From: 2-02-FULL-46-13 sp036517235
GTDB taxonomy: Bacteria; Patescibacteriota; Minisyncoccia; Phycocordibacterales; DSPV01
DNA length: 14,646 nt
Assembly: GCA_036517235.1 (NCBI GenBank)
Contig: DATDXL010000035.1
Span: 1 to 14,646 of the forward strand
Direction: 5' to 3'
The notes under the pieces were generated by a model. That model ran no database searches and had not been told where the DNA came from. It was given only the letters and a program-made list of their open reading frames with translations. Positions 7,416 through 13,240 of the stretch are shown one piece after another. Within the stretch, counting starts at the first letter, position 1; every line of letters starts with the position of its first letter. The translations under genes and the position numbers were made by a program.

Positions 7416-7471
7416 GTGAAAGTTCGTTAGATGACGGGCGACTCTTTCAAAGTCCCGGGAGCTTGTGCTCC
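7416..7471 (-). ncRNA. Structured 3' RNA element, copy 2
   Basis: This is the second copy of the 56-nt element described at 6339-6394, with the same hairpins and the same TGAAAG/CTTTCA pseudoknot potential. It starts 30 nt after the stop of the last gene of the three-gene minus-strand operon and is followed by a small CTGG-AAAT-CCAG hairpin and then the terminator at 7351-7372. Confidence 0.6.
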
Positions 7472-7501
7472 GATTGGCCGGCCTTCTGTCTCTGGCTATT
7501 C

Positions 7502-7762
7502 TTAAAGAAAACCAAGCGTCTTCGCCAGATCGACAGGATTTGCCACGAACTGACTACCGAATTTACCACTCATCCAATAGGCGTACTCGTGATGTCGAAT
7601 GGAACCGCCATTCGCCAAGAGAAGTTGCAGAGCACGTATCGCGGCAGCCCGTTCCTTCGGGTCTGTGCAGTATTGACCACCGCCTCGGTATTTTCCATTT
7701 CCGAAGCAGGCAAAGTTGTTCACAAAAACGACTCGGTCGTAGACTTCTGCTTTTTCACACAT
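7502..7762 (-). CDS. Small hypothetical protein, 86 aa
   Basis: The product starts MCEKAEVYDRVVFVNNFACF, then has a Gly-rich turn (GNGKYRGGGQYCTDPKE), a helix (RAAAIRALQLLLANGG) and a C-terminal HHEYAYWMSGKFGSQF. Three Cys (2, 15 and 28) are visible but do not form a clear metal-binding spacing. The ATG at 7760-7762 was chosen because AAAGGAG lies 6 nt upstream. A second ATG two codons earlier almost touches the SD and is less likely. It overlaps the stop of the preceding gene by 8 nt, which suggests translational coupling. It is the last gene of a three-gene operon. The function is not recognised. Confidence 0.68.
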   Translation of the reverse strand: MCEKAEVYDRVVFVNNFACFGNGKYRGGGQYCTDPKERAAAIRALQLLLANGGSIRHHEYAYWMSGKFGSQFVANPVDLAKTLGFL

Positions 7763-7952
7763 CGGCATCTCCTTTCTGTCGTTCAGGAATGTGGAGTATG
7801 CAGACCACACAACCGAGGTCTTTGTCGTCCCAGGCATCGTACTCGAGCCGGTCGAAACCGTCGAGCATTTCACTTAGTGCTGTCCAAGATTCGGCCGTGA
7901 GCCGCACCTTTCGGAACGTTTTTTCCTTTTCGGAATCATCGTCGTGAGCCAT
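7755..7952 (-). CDS. Small acidic hypothetical protein, 65 aa
   Basis: MAHDDDSEKEKTFRKVRLTAESW begins an acidic, soluble protein with one likely helix (AESWTALSEMLDGFDRLEYD) and a short hydrophobic strand near the end (LGCVVCILHI). AAAAGGAG precedes the ATG by 9 nt. The gene overlaps its upstream neighbour by 17 nt and its downstream neighbour by 8 nt, and such compact overlaps support real co-translation. Its size and charge would suit a regulator or antitoxin-like partner, but nothing in the sequence shows that. Confidence 0.65.
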   Translation of the reverse strand: MAHDDDSEKEKTFRKVRLTAESWTALSEMLDGFDRLEYDAWDDKDLGCVVCILHIPERQKGDADV

Positions 7953-8187
7953 GACGTTTGGCTCCTTTTAGCCTGCTGCCCTGCGGTGAGGACGACATGG
8001 GCAATAATAGAGTTATCACTTCGTCGATTTTTGGTTGCATCTCCTGCACTTTCCGACGAAGTCCCTCCTGAAGTCCTTGCTCGTATGCTTCTGCTGAAGC
8101 TTTTTCTAGAGCCTCCAGGTGGCTTCGGTGAGCAAACCGGGACCTTCTTCTTTCTCCCGGACCAGGTTGGTCAAAAGAGTGAAGCAT
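7936..8187 (-). CDS. Small helical hypothetical protein, 83 aa
   Basis: MLHSFDQPGPGERRR is followed by a long amphipathic helix, about residues 24-55 (HLEALEKASAEAYEQGLQEG, then LRRKVQEM), that could form a coiled coil. A basic tail ends the protein (KGAKRHGSRR). The ATG at 8185-8187 was chosen over a longer reading because AAAGGA lies 8 nt upstream at the end of the conserved leader. It is the first gene of the three-gene operon. Helix plus basic tail would allow nucleic acid or ribosome binding, but this is a guess. Confidence 0.66.
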   Translation of the reverse strand: MLHSFDQPGPGERRRSRFAHRSHLEALEKASAEAYEQGLQEGLRRKVQEMQPKIDEVITLLLPMSSSPQGSRLKGAKRHGSRR

Positions 8188-8257
8188 GACGGGTTTCCTT
8201 TCAAAGAACCTACCGCAATGCCCTGCAGTGAGGGGTTCTGGAGCGAGTCTCAAGAAC
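8188..8257 (-). ncRNA. Structured 5' leader, copy 2
   Basis: This is a 70-nt leader homologous to 7097-7173. The 5'-terminal hairpin is GTTCT (8257-8253) with AGAAC (8239-8235), with inner GAG/CTC. The second stem is ACTGC (8229-8225) with GCGGT (8216-8212), followed by CTTTGAAA and the SD. The two leaders differ at two positions of the second stem, yet both keep all five pairs if G-U pairs are allowed. Confidence 0.6.
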
Positions 8258-8263
8258 ACCTAT

Positions 8264-8293
8264 ATTATATACATATAAATAAGGACTTGTCAA
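8264..8293 (-). promoter_or_regulatory. Consensus sigma-70-type promoter of the 8187-7502 operon
   Basis: TTGACA (8288-8293) and TATAAT (8264-8269) on the minus strand are perfect matches with an 18-nt spacer. The expected start at about 8257 again coincides with the first base of the leader hairpin. Confidence 0.82.
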
Positions 8294-8352
8294 GCCCACT
8301 ACGGGGTCGGTTGCTGTATGCCCAAAAAGAGAAGGGGTAAGCCACTTTTTAC

Positions 8353-8451
8353 TCAGTGTAGAGGAGCTTTCCGATACTTCCGGACGTTTTTGAGGAGTTG
8401 TCGCAACGCATCTGGGTCGTCGGTGTTGGTGTGTCCTTTGACAGCGACACG
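8353..8451 (-). pseudogene. Truncated second copy of the 3' end of the 108-aa gene
   Basis: The minus strand reads GHTNTDDPDALRQLL, then KNVRKYRKAPLH and a TGA stop. This matches the end of the product of the gene at 10378-10704 (GHTDIDDPKALRQLL, then ENVRQYRKTPLH and stop). The two DNAs align without gaps for about 85 nt. No start codon or N-terminal part is present, and similarity stops just where the histidine phosphatase gene ends (8455). The remnant was therefore probably created by insertion or recombination at this point. Most substitutions sit in positions that keep the amino acid similar, so the copy was coding for some time after duplication. Confidence 0.7.
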
Positions 8452-8454
8452 CTG

Positions 8455-9201
8455 CTAATCGAGATTTATATAGTCGGCTGGTCGCACCTGATTTTCCGTG
8501 TAATCTTTCATGGTTACATGGTGCGTCACAATGATCACTCGTTGCTTTTTGTCTGACTGGGTTTTTGTCGCTCTCTCAACATTTCTATCAAACCGATGGT
8601 GTATGTCGGCTTCTTTTTCAAGCGAATTAAGAGAAGTTTGCACTTCTGCGGGGATACTCTCACCACTCTGCAAATACTTTTTGTACCCTCCTTGATAATA
8701 ATAATCTTGGAACGACAAATTATCGGGGTTTGTTTTATTTTTATTGAGTGCTATCTCTGTTCCGTCTTCAAGCATATACGATTTGCCTTCTACAAGAGCC
8801 GAAAAAAGTTCTATATCTAAACCGCGCACTTCTTCCAATGCCTCAAATACCCTGATAGTGTTTTCTGCACTCGGCGGCACCTCTGCACTGTCCGTCGATT
8901 TCTTCAAGCGTATTTCAAATCCTTTATCGCGTAAAACATCGGCAACGATAGTCGCAGTTTCGAGAGTTCTTCCCATAGGACTGCTCCAAATGGTAATTTC
9001 CTCGTCCTGTCCTATTTCATTGGCGAGCCGCTCCGCTTGTTTACGGACAAGATTACGCCCCTCGTCGGTCAAATCGTCCGCTTCCGAGACGGCGACCTTG
9101 CCTTGCTCGTATTTTGCAGTCCCATGACGGAAAAGCGTAACGCGCACATTGTGACGTTCTGACTCTGGCATTTTTGGTCTTTCTATCGGATTTCTTTCCA
9201 T
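8455..9201 (-). CDS. Histidine phosphatase superfamily protein, 248 aa
   Basis: The family signature is clear: LFRHGTA with R25 and the nucleophile H26, WSSPMGRTLETA with the second phosphate-binding R78, and VIIVTHHVTM near residues 222-230 supplying the second catalytic His. These enzymes (phosphoglycerate mutase-like fold) remove or transfer phosphate through a phospho-histidine on small molecules or proteins. The substrate cannot be told from sequence. The N-terminal MERNPIERPKMPESE tail precedes the fold. Residues about 125-200 form an unusually long charged insertion with Tyr-rich FQDYYYQGGYKKYL, which probably caps the active site. It overlaps the upstream kinase-like gene by 19 nt, which points to coupled translation and perhaps a shared substrate. 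Confidence 0.85.
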   Translation of the reverse strand: MERNPIERPKMPESERHNVRVTLFRHGTAKYEQGKVAVSEADDLTDEGRNLVRKQAERLANEIGQDEEITIWSSPMGRTLETATIVADVLRDKGFEIRLKKSTDSAEVPPSAENTIRVFEALEEVRGLDIELFSALVEGKSYMLEDGTEIALNKNKTNPDNLSFQDYYYQGGYKKYLQSGESIPAEVQTSLNSLEKEADIHHRFDRNVERATKTQSDKKQRVIIVTHHVTMKDYTENQVRPADYINLD

Positions 9202-10244
9202 GTTTTTATTTCGGTTATTTTCTTATTCTGCATACACTTGTAGACATACGATATTAGTTTTTGCCTATCCTCGTTGGAAACTTTTGGATAAAAATCTTCC
9301 ACCACACTTACGGCTCCGGTGAAACCGATATAACTAACCATGCTGTTCTTAATAAATTCGTCTTTAGTCAGTTCAATATATTTAGACAAGAACGCTTGCG
9401 CCATGCGTACATGGTAGTCATCTTTTTGCGTCAGTGCGAGTTGCAAACATACGACATAGAAATGCCCGACATCTATTCCTGGTTCTCCATGTACGAGACG
9501 CGAGAAATCTATCAAATACAAATCCGAATCATTTACAAGAACATTCGCGTGCCACGCGTCGCCGTGTATGAGTGCGTTTCGCTCGGTAAATTGAGAAAAA
9601 TGTTCGGCGACCCGTATCATTTCAGCCAGATACTCATACCTAAAATCTCCCTTTAGCACCTCGCTTTTTTGTAGGAAATTATGAAAAATATTGAGCGTTA
9701 ATTCTGGGTGCGCCACAACATCGCGAAGCGAACGCGAGTACTCATCAAATTTTGTTCCTCGTTCTATAGGATGTTTATGCGAATGAATGTCAGCAAAAAT
9801 TTCCGCGACTTTCTCTCCTAATTCGACTTCGCGCCCCTGTATAATGTCGACGATAATCGGCTCGCATAGACCATACAAATTGTTTCCGCTTACGCACTCC
9901 TGTATTTGAAAAAACTTTCCGCCACTTATGTGCCGTAGGGATGTTGCGTGATTATCAAAGGAGGCAAATGTCCCAAGAACTTTCGGCGACAATGTATTTT
10001 CCCGCGCAGCAAGATCACTTGTGAAATAAGTGGCGTATGGGTCAGAAGGTCGCTCCGCGCCCCACTTATTTTCGTTCTGTTCTTTTACAAATACTTTTGT
10101 TTCTTTCCCTTCATTTTCTACGTCAACTATGTACGCATTGGAAAGATAGCCGCCTTTGATTTTTTCGACTGTTTTGACGGTTGCGTTTTTCCAGCCTAAC
10201 CCGTCCCGTATACATTGCTGAATGTGTTTCTTGGTATTCTCCAC
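9183..10244 (-). CDS. Phosphotransferase (APH/choline kinase-like fold), 353 aa
   Basis: The motifs are those of aminoglycoside and choline kinase-type enzymes. A Gly-rich N-lobe turn (KIKGGYLSNAYIV) comes first, then an ATP-lysine candidate in VFVKEQ (K54). The Brenner motif LIHGDAWHANVLVN has catalytic D229 and metal-binding N234, and LYLIDFSR carries the metal-binding D246. These proteins transfer phosphate from ATP to hydroxyls of small molecules. The presence of a phosphatase directly downstream suggests a modification and reversal pair or a short salvage step, not necessarily drug resistance. The start is GTG at 10242-10244, supported by an extended -10 exactly six bases upstream. No SD is present. 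Length is normal for the family. Confidence 0.85.
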   Translation of the reverse strand: MENTKKHIQQCIRDGLGWKNATVKTVEKIKGGYLSNAYIVDVENEGKETKVFVKEQNENKWGAERPSDPYATYFTSDLAARENTLSPKVLGTFASFDNHATSLRHISGGKFFQIQECVSGNNLYGLCEPIIVDIIQGREVELGEKVAEIFADIHSHKHPIERGTKFDEYSRSLRDVVAHPELTLNIFHNFLQKSEVLKGDFRYEYLAEMIRVAEHFSQFTERNALIHGDAWHANVLVNDSDLYLIDFSRLVHGEPGIDVGHFYVVCLQLALTQKDDYHVRMAQAFLSKYIELTKDEFIKNSMVSYIGFTGAVSVVEDFYPKVSNEDRQKLISYVYKCMQNKKITEIKTWKEIR

Positions 10245-10250
10245 GGTTCT

Positions 10251-10280
10251 ATTTTAACAGTTTATCAACTGAAACGCCAA
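10251..10280 (-). promoter_or_regulatory. Promoter with overlapping inverted repeat for the kinase/phosphatase pair
   Basis: On the minus strand an extended -10 (TGTTAAAAT, hexamer 10251-10256) ends six bases before the GTG start, with a possible -35 TTGGCG at 10275-10280 (18-nt spacer). Between them lies the inverted repeat CAGTT-TATC-AACTG (10258-10271), well placed for a repressor. Confidence 0.5.
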
Positions 10281-10347
10281 GCGTTCATGTCAATCTTTCT
10301 AAAGGAGCTATCTCAGGCCGCTGAAGAAATAGAAAAAGAAGTAGAGC

Positions 10348-10361
10348 CCGCTTAGTAGCGG
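10348..10361 (-). terminator. Weak terminator-like hairpin after the 108-aa gene
   Basis: CCGCT (10348-10352) pairs with AGCGG (10357-10361). On the minus strand a pyrimidine-rich stretch with TTTTT follows about 10 nt later. It lies 17 nt past the stop at 10378. The stem is short, so this is tentative. Confidence 0.3.
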
Positions 10362-10377
10362 AGTAGCTAAAACATAA

Positions 10378-10704
10378 TTAGTGGAGAGGAGTCTTTCGAT
10401 ACTGCCGAACATTTTCTAAAAGTTGGCGGAGTGCTTTCGGGTCGTCGATGTCGGTGTGTCCGTTAGTATTCACGGGATTTTCAAGATAGCTGCCGAATCG
10501 GGCCGCTAAAGAACTTGGATCATCCGGGTCGCCGACCCATTCTTTCATCGCCACGGCACGAAGCTCCTTCTCGCCTAAATCTGGATGCGCTTCTCGGCTC
10601 GCCATAAGTGCCAATGCAATCTGGACTTGATTGCGATCAACTCCCATCTCGGGCACAATAGGAGCCTGCGTCGGGGTTGGTATATTGTGCGGAGCCTGTT
10701 CCAT
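10378..10704 (-). CDS. Hypothetical protein, 108 aa
   Basis: A Pro-rich tail (MEQAPHNIPTPTQAPIVPEM) leads into a small helical, acidic domain (QIALALMASREAHPDLGEKE, then LRAVAMKEWVGDPDD) and a C-terminal helix (DDPKALRQLLENVRQYRK). There are no membrane or catalytic motifs. The last 28 residues have a second, truncated copy encoded at 8353-8451. A TATAAA box five bases before the ATG suggests its own leaderless transcript, although it also follows the upstream gene by only 25 nt and could be read from there. The function is unknown. Confidence 0.72.
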   Translation of the reverse strand: MEQAPHNIPTPTQAPIVPEMGVDRNQVQIALALMASREAHPDLGEKELRAVAMKEWVGDPDDPSSLAARFGSYLENPVNTNGHTDIDDPKALRQLLENVRQYRKTPLH

Positions 10705-10709
10705 TAACT

Positions 10710-10715
10710 TTTATA
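10710..10715 (-). promoter_or_regulatory. -10-like TATAAA before the 108-aa gene
   Basis: TATAAA on the minus strand ends five bases before the ATG at 10702-10704, close to the spacing seen at the other leaderless starts. No -35 is apparent. Confidence 0.4.
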
Positions 10716-10729
10716 TTAAGACGTGGATT

Positions 10730-11530
10730 TTAAGCGGCCTTGGCTCTGCCTATGCGAAAACTCTTTGGATCTGTCTGCTGCACTTGGTGCGAGGCCTCTT
10801 CAATCGCGGCAAATACCTTGTCGTGCAGGAGAGCGACTGGCATGGCCTTGGGAGTATGCTGCAGCATATACCGAACAAAAAGCAGCTCCTGTTGGCACCG
10901 CGCACTGCGCTGCGTGTCGCCAGTCTTTTGCGCGTAGGTATCATGCGCCTTAAGTTGGGTCTCCATTTCCTTAAGCAGTAGGAGAAACGATGGCGACGAA
11001 AAAGAACCATCGCGCACGCTCGGCCAGGGAGAGTCTGGAGCGCCAATATCAAACCCAAGCACCATTTTCGTATGCGATGCGTCTTTCGGATAAAAAACAG
11101 CTTCCTCTATTTTGCGCAGAACCGCTGCGGGGTTGGTTGTCGCATCATACCGTATCTCCGCAAGTTGACGTCCGCCACTCTGGACTTTCAGCACACCATC
11201 GAAACCCTTTAGGATGTCGTCTCCGCGTGAAGCGAGCTCGACACTGACTTGCATGTTTTCAAGTGAGCGGAAAGGGTTGTCTGCATGGTTCAGTATCGAA
11301 AAGACCGCCGCTTCTGCTATATCGCCGGTGGATTCTTTCTTGTTGGAGTTACCCTCTCGTCTTTTATGAAACTCCCATTCCTGCCGATGAGCCGCGTTCG
11401 AGGCTACTGATTTCTGGGACGCGTGCTCGTTAAGAATTTTTTCCGCTAATAAAAAATCTTTTGAGCCGAATTCGAGTCGGCTTGACTGCTGGTTTCGAGA
11501 TGACCCTGGTCCAGACTCAAGACCACCCAT
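10730..11530 (-). CDS. Hypothetical protein, 266 aa, possible PD-(D/E)XK-like fold
   Basis: The first 60 residues are polar and probably flexible. From about residue 67 the pattern TGDIAEAAVFSIL (a helix with Glu), then SRGDDILKGFDGVLKV (a strand with several Asp), then GRQLAEIRYDATTN (a strand with acidic residues) resembles the core of restriction-endonuclease-like folds. Those need a D and an E/D-x-K. Here the expected Lys is not obvious (the residues are EIRYD), so activity is uncertain. The C-terminal 100 residues are helical. The ATG lies 2 nt after the stop of the small upstream gene, which suggests translational coupling. Nuclease or structural roles both remain possible. Confidence 0.65.
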   Translation of the reverse strand: MGGLESGPGSSRNQQSSRLEFGSKDFLLAEKILNEHASQKSVASNAAHRQEWEFHKRREGNSNKKESTGDIAEAAVFSILNHADNPFRSLENMQVSVELASRGDDILKGFDGVLKVQSGGRQLAEIRYDATTNPAAVLRKIEEAVFYPKDASHTKMVLGFDIGAPDSPWPSVRDGSFSSPSFLLLLKEMETQLKAHDTYAQKTGDTQRSARCQQELLFVRYMLQHTPKAMPVALLHDKVFAAIEEASHQVQQTDPKSFRIGRAKAA

Positions 11531-11532
11531 AG

Positions 11533-11784
11533 TTAGTGGTTGCCCTCGTCGACCCAGGTGCCGAAGTCATCTTTCTTTGTAACTATTTTTGTTAGATTGC
11601 CATCAATCTCCACCTCGACAATGCCGCTATCAAATTTTATTCCATTCTCTTCCATCCACTTGCGCTGCTCATCGCTATCGAGCTCGACACTGCTCGCACC
11701 GCCGGAATATTTCTTCCACTCCTCCATAGAAAATTTCGGTATCTCGGGCTTCTTCTCGCGGCTGGGGGCTCCTTCCATACTCAT
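11533..11784 (-). CDS. Small acidic hypothetical protein, 83 aa
   Basis: Two adjacent in-frame ATGs give MSMEGAPSREKK or MEGAPSREKK. The second would match the EGPP-type openings of other proteins in the window. The rest is acidic (FSMEEWKKYSGGASSVELDS, then GIKFDSGIVEVEIDG) and ends in a short beta segment. It is first in a pair with the 266-residue gene, 2 nt apart. The 121-nt region between it and the divergent plus-strand gene at 11906 must hold both promoters, but no clear -10 at the usual distance is seen on this strand. No function is recognised. Confidence 0.65.
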   Translation of the reverse strand: MSMEGAPSREKKPEIPKFSMEEWKKYSGGASSVELDSDEQRKWMEENGIKFDSGIVEVEIDGNLTKIVTKKDDFGTWVDEGNH

Positions 11785-11893
11785 AGGTTTAAAAAATAAC
11801 TCTTAATGTCCATATAGTACCACGCCCCTATTGCTACCCAGCCACCCCATAATTACCCGGCATTTTCGGGTGATTCAAGTCGTTTGCGTGGGT

Positions 11894-11899
11894 TATAAT
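11894..11899 (+). promoter_or_regulatory. Consensus -10 TATAAT, leaderless start of the ART-like gene
   Basis: A perfect TATAAT is followed by six bases and then the ATG at 11906, so transcription should start at or next to the start codon. This box also argues against the longer in-frame reading from 11831, because it would lie inside that reading. Confidence 0.65.
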
Positions 11900-11905
11900 G
11901 TTTCC

Positions 11906-12745
11906 ATGTCCGGAACGGAAGGCCCGCCACGCCCGAGCAAAACAACCTCTGAGAAGGCTACCAGCACACTTCCGCATATGGAGCAGGGTGAAGCCTTAGC
12001 GGGGGGCGTGAGAAATCCGGATGGTACATGGGATTTGTCACGAGCTGTAATCCTGAAAGCCTCAAACCAGGAAGCACCAGAGGCAGAGAAATTGCCAGAT
12101 GTAAAAAAATCTGCAGTGTTAAATCCGGTTGAAAAACAAAATTTCCTGTCGGTTTTGAGTACCGGGCGTGATTATGAAAAGGACCGGGTGCTTCGCTGGA
12201 AGGCAAAGGAGAAAGGCGTCGCTCCCGAGCAACTGCTTCAAGAAATGCGGGAGTACGCAAATTCAAAAATCCAATCTCCCGAAAAGGTCAATTACTACCA
12301 CCGTACGAGCATCAAAAATTTTCAACACATTGCACAAATGGGAGCGTTGCTGTCTCGCTCCGAGGTCAAAAGGAGGAACCCAAGTGTCGAGCTTTCAGCG
12401 TGGTCTTCGAGCGACAACGTGATGATGACCAAGGATACGTTTGATTCTGAAGGCGCGATTATCAGCCGTGGTCTGTCCGAACACGGCGTCGGCGCGTCCG
12501 GTGGTGGTGTGACGTTGGTTCTAGGCCCACGGATTCACCAACTCGAGAATTTCGATGCAATTAGCCCGTACCCGACCATCTCTGACGCGCCCCTAAATGA
12601 GGTATTGGCAGCTGTTTTGGTAGATAGCGAAGCTAATGTGTCGTCGATCAAGCAGCTGTTGGCCGACAATAATCTCGCTGGAATCCCTGTGGTTTTACAA
12701 AAAGATTGGGAGAAAAGTCACTACGCTTCGGAACAGAGGAACTGA
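11906..12745 (+). CDS. Possible ADP-ribosyltransferase-fold protein (DarT/DUF4433-like), 279 aa
   Basis: The N-terminal 120 residues are polar and open with MSGTEGPPRPSK. From about residue 129 an ART-like order appears: NYYHRTSIKNFQHIAQMGAL (with H132), typical of the first strand and helix of NAD-binding ART folds, then LLSRSEVKRRNP, SSSDNVMMTKD, and a Gly-rich GVGASGGGVTLVLGPRI. Last comes APLNEVLAAVLVD with E232 as a candidate catalytic acid, followed by a final alpha/beta unit. DarT-type enzymes modify DNA, and others modify RNA or protein. Which applies here is unknown, and no DarG-like antitoxin is next to it. The start at 11906 is set by the TATAAT six bases upstream. The assignment rests on pattern memory, not a search. 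Confidence 0.6.
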   Translation: MSGTEGPPRPSKTTSEKATSTLPHMEQGEALAGGVRNPDGTWDLSRAVILKASNQEAPEAEKLPDVKKSAVLNPVEKQNFLSVLSTGRDYEKDRVLRWKAKEKGVAPEQLLQEMREYANSKIQSPEKVNYYHRTSIKNFQHIAQMGALLSRSEVKRRNPSVELSAWSSSDNVMMTKDTFDSEGAIISRGLSEHGVGASGGGVTLVLGPRIHQLENFDAISPYPTISDAPLNEVLAAVLVDSEANVSSIKQLLADNNLAGIPVVLQKDWEKSHYASEQRN

Positions 12746-12763
12746 TAATTCTTACATAGCAAA

Positions 12764-12787
12764 ATCCCGCACCATGTGATGCGGGAT
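12764..12787. terminator. Bidirectional terminator between convergent genes
   Basis: ATCCCGCA (12764-12771) pairs with TGCGGGAT (12780-12787). The plus strand continues with TCCCGTTTT and the minus strand with TTTTGC. It lies 18 nt after the plus-strand stop and 39 nt after the minus-strand stop at 12827. Confidence 0.78.
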
Positions 12788-12826
12788 TCCCGTTTTAGAG
12801 GCTGTTCGGGTGAGCCTGTAGAGTTT

Positions 12827-13240
12827 CTACTCCTTCTTAAGATCTTCGTAGATATTGAGCGCTATTGCTCCGATGAGTGACGCGGTGGCGAGGCGGTGTA
12901 AGAGCAGCCAACCGTTCCCATTTTCAGGGAGCCATCCGTCTGCCCAAACATCGCGAGGGGCACAGTCTTTGAGGAAAGGAAACTCCTTCAACACGTTTTG
13001 TGTTGGGTAACCTTTTCCCATCGCCACAATCCTACCGCATGCCTTCTCACCAAGTTGAGCGAGACGGCTCAGGATATCTCTAACCAAGTTTGCGTCTGCG
13101 GCGATTGCCTTGGCCACGCTTGTGACATCCTCGTGATTGCGGTATGAGTCCGACTGAATCTTCAGCCGCCCCATTACTCCACGAGCACGGTCACGAATGT
13201 AACGAATCTCTATAACAATATTAGGAACTCGCTTTCCCAT
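12827..13240 (-). CDS. Hypothetical protein, 137 aa, SD-led single gene
   Basis: A basic start (MGKRVPNIVIEIRYIRDRAR) leads to a helical middle (VTSVAKAIAADANLVRDILS) and a region PFLKDCAPRDVWADGWL. A moderately hydrophobic helix lies near the end (LLHRLATASLIGAIALNIYE), which may be a membrane-associated or buried helix. No family is recognised. AGGAGG lies 5 nt before the ATG, the best SD in the window. The gene has its own consensus promoter, a hairpin-rich leader and a terminator, so it is an independent unit like the two small-gene operons at 6415-8187. Confidence 0.72.
   Translation of the reverse strand: MGKRVPNIVIEIRYIRDRARGVMGRLKIQSDSYRNHEDVTSVAKAIAADANLVRDILSRLAQLGEKACGRIVAMGKGYPTQNVLKEFPFLKDCAPRDVWADGWLPENGNGWLLLHRLATASLIGAIALNIYEDLKKE

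Noticed and set aside
7416..7471. GTTAGAT/GTTAAAT in the 56-nt element resembles the GTTRRRY core of integron attC sites.
   Set aside because: The matching second core site is missing, the genes carry their own promoters and terminators, and no integrase is visible. A single 7-nt match is weak.
10287..10355. 22-codon plus-strand ORF (MSIFLKELSQAAEEIEKEVE...).
   Set aside because: It has no SD and no -10 box at a useful distance, and it overlaps the kinase promoter region. It may be a remnant, but chance is as likely.
11831..11905. Upstream in-frame extension of the ART-like gene (25 extra codons).
   Set aside because: It would contain the consensus TATAAT promoter and lacks an SD. The start at 11906 fits the leaderless pattern and the EGPP-type opening.
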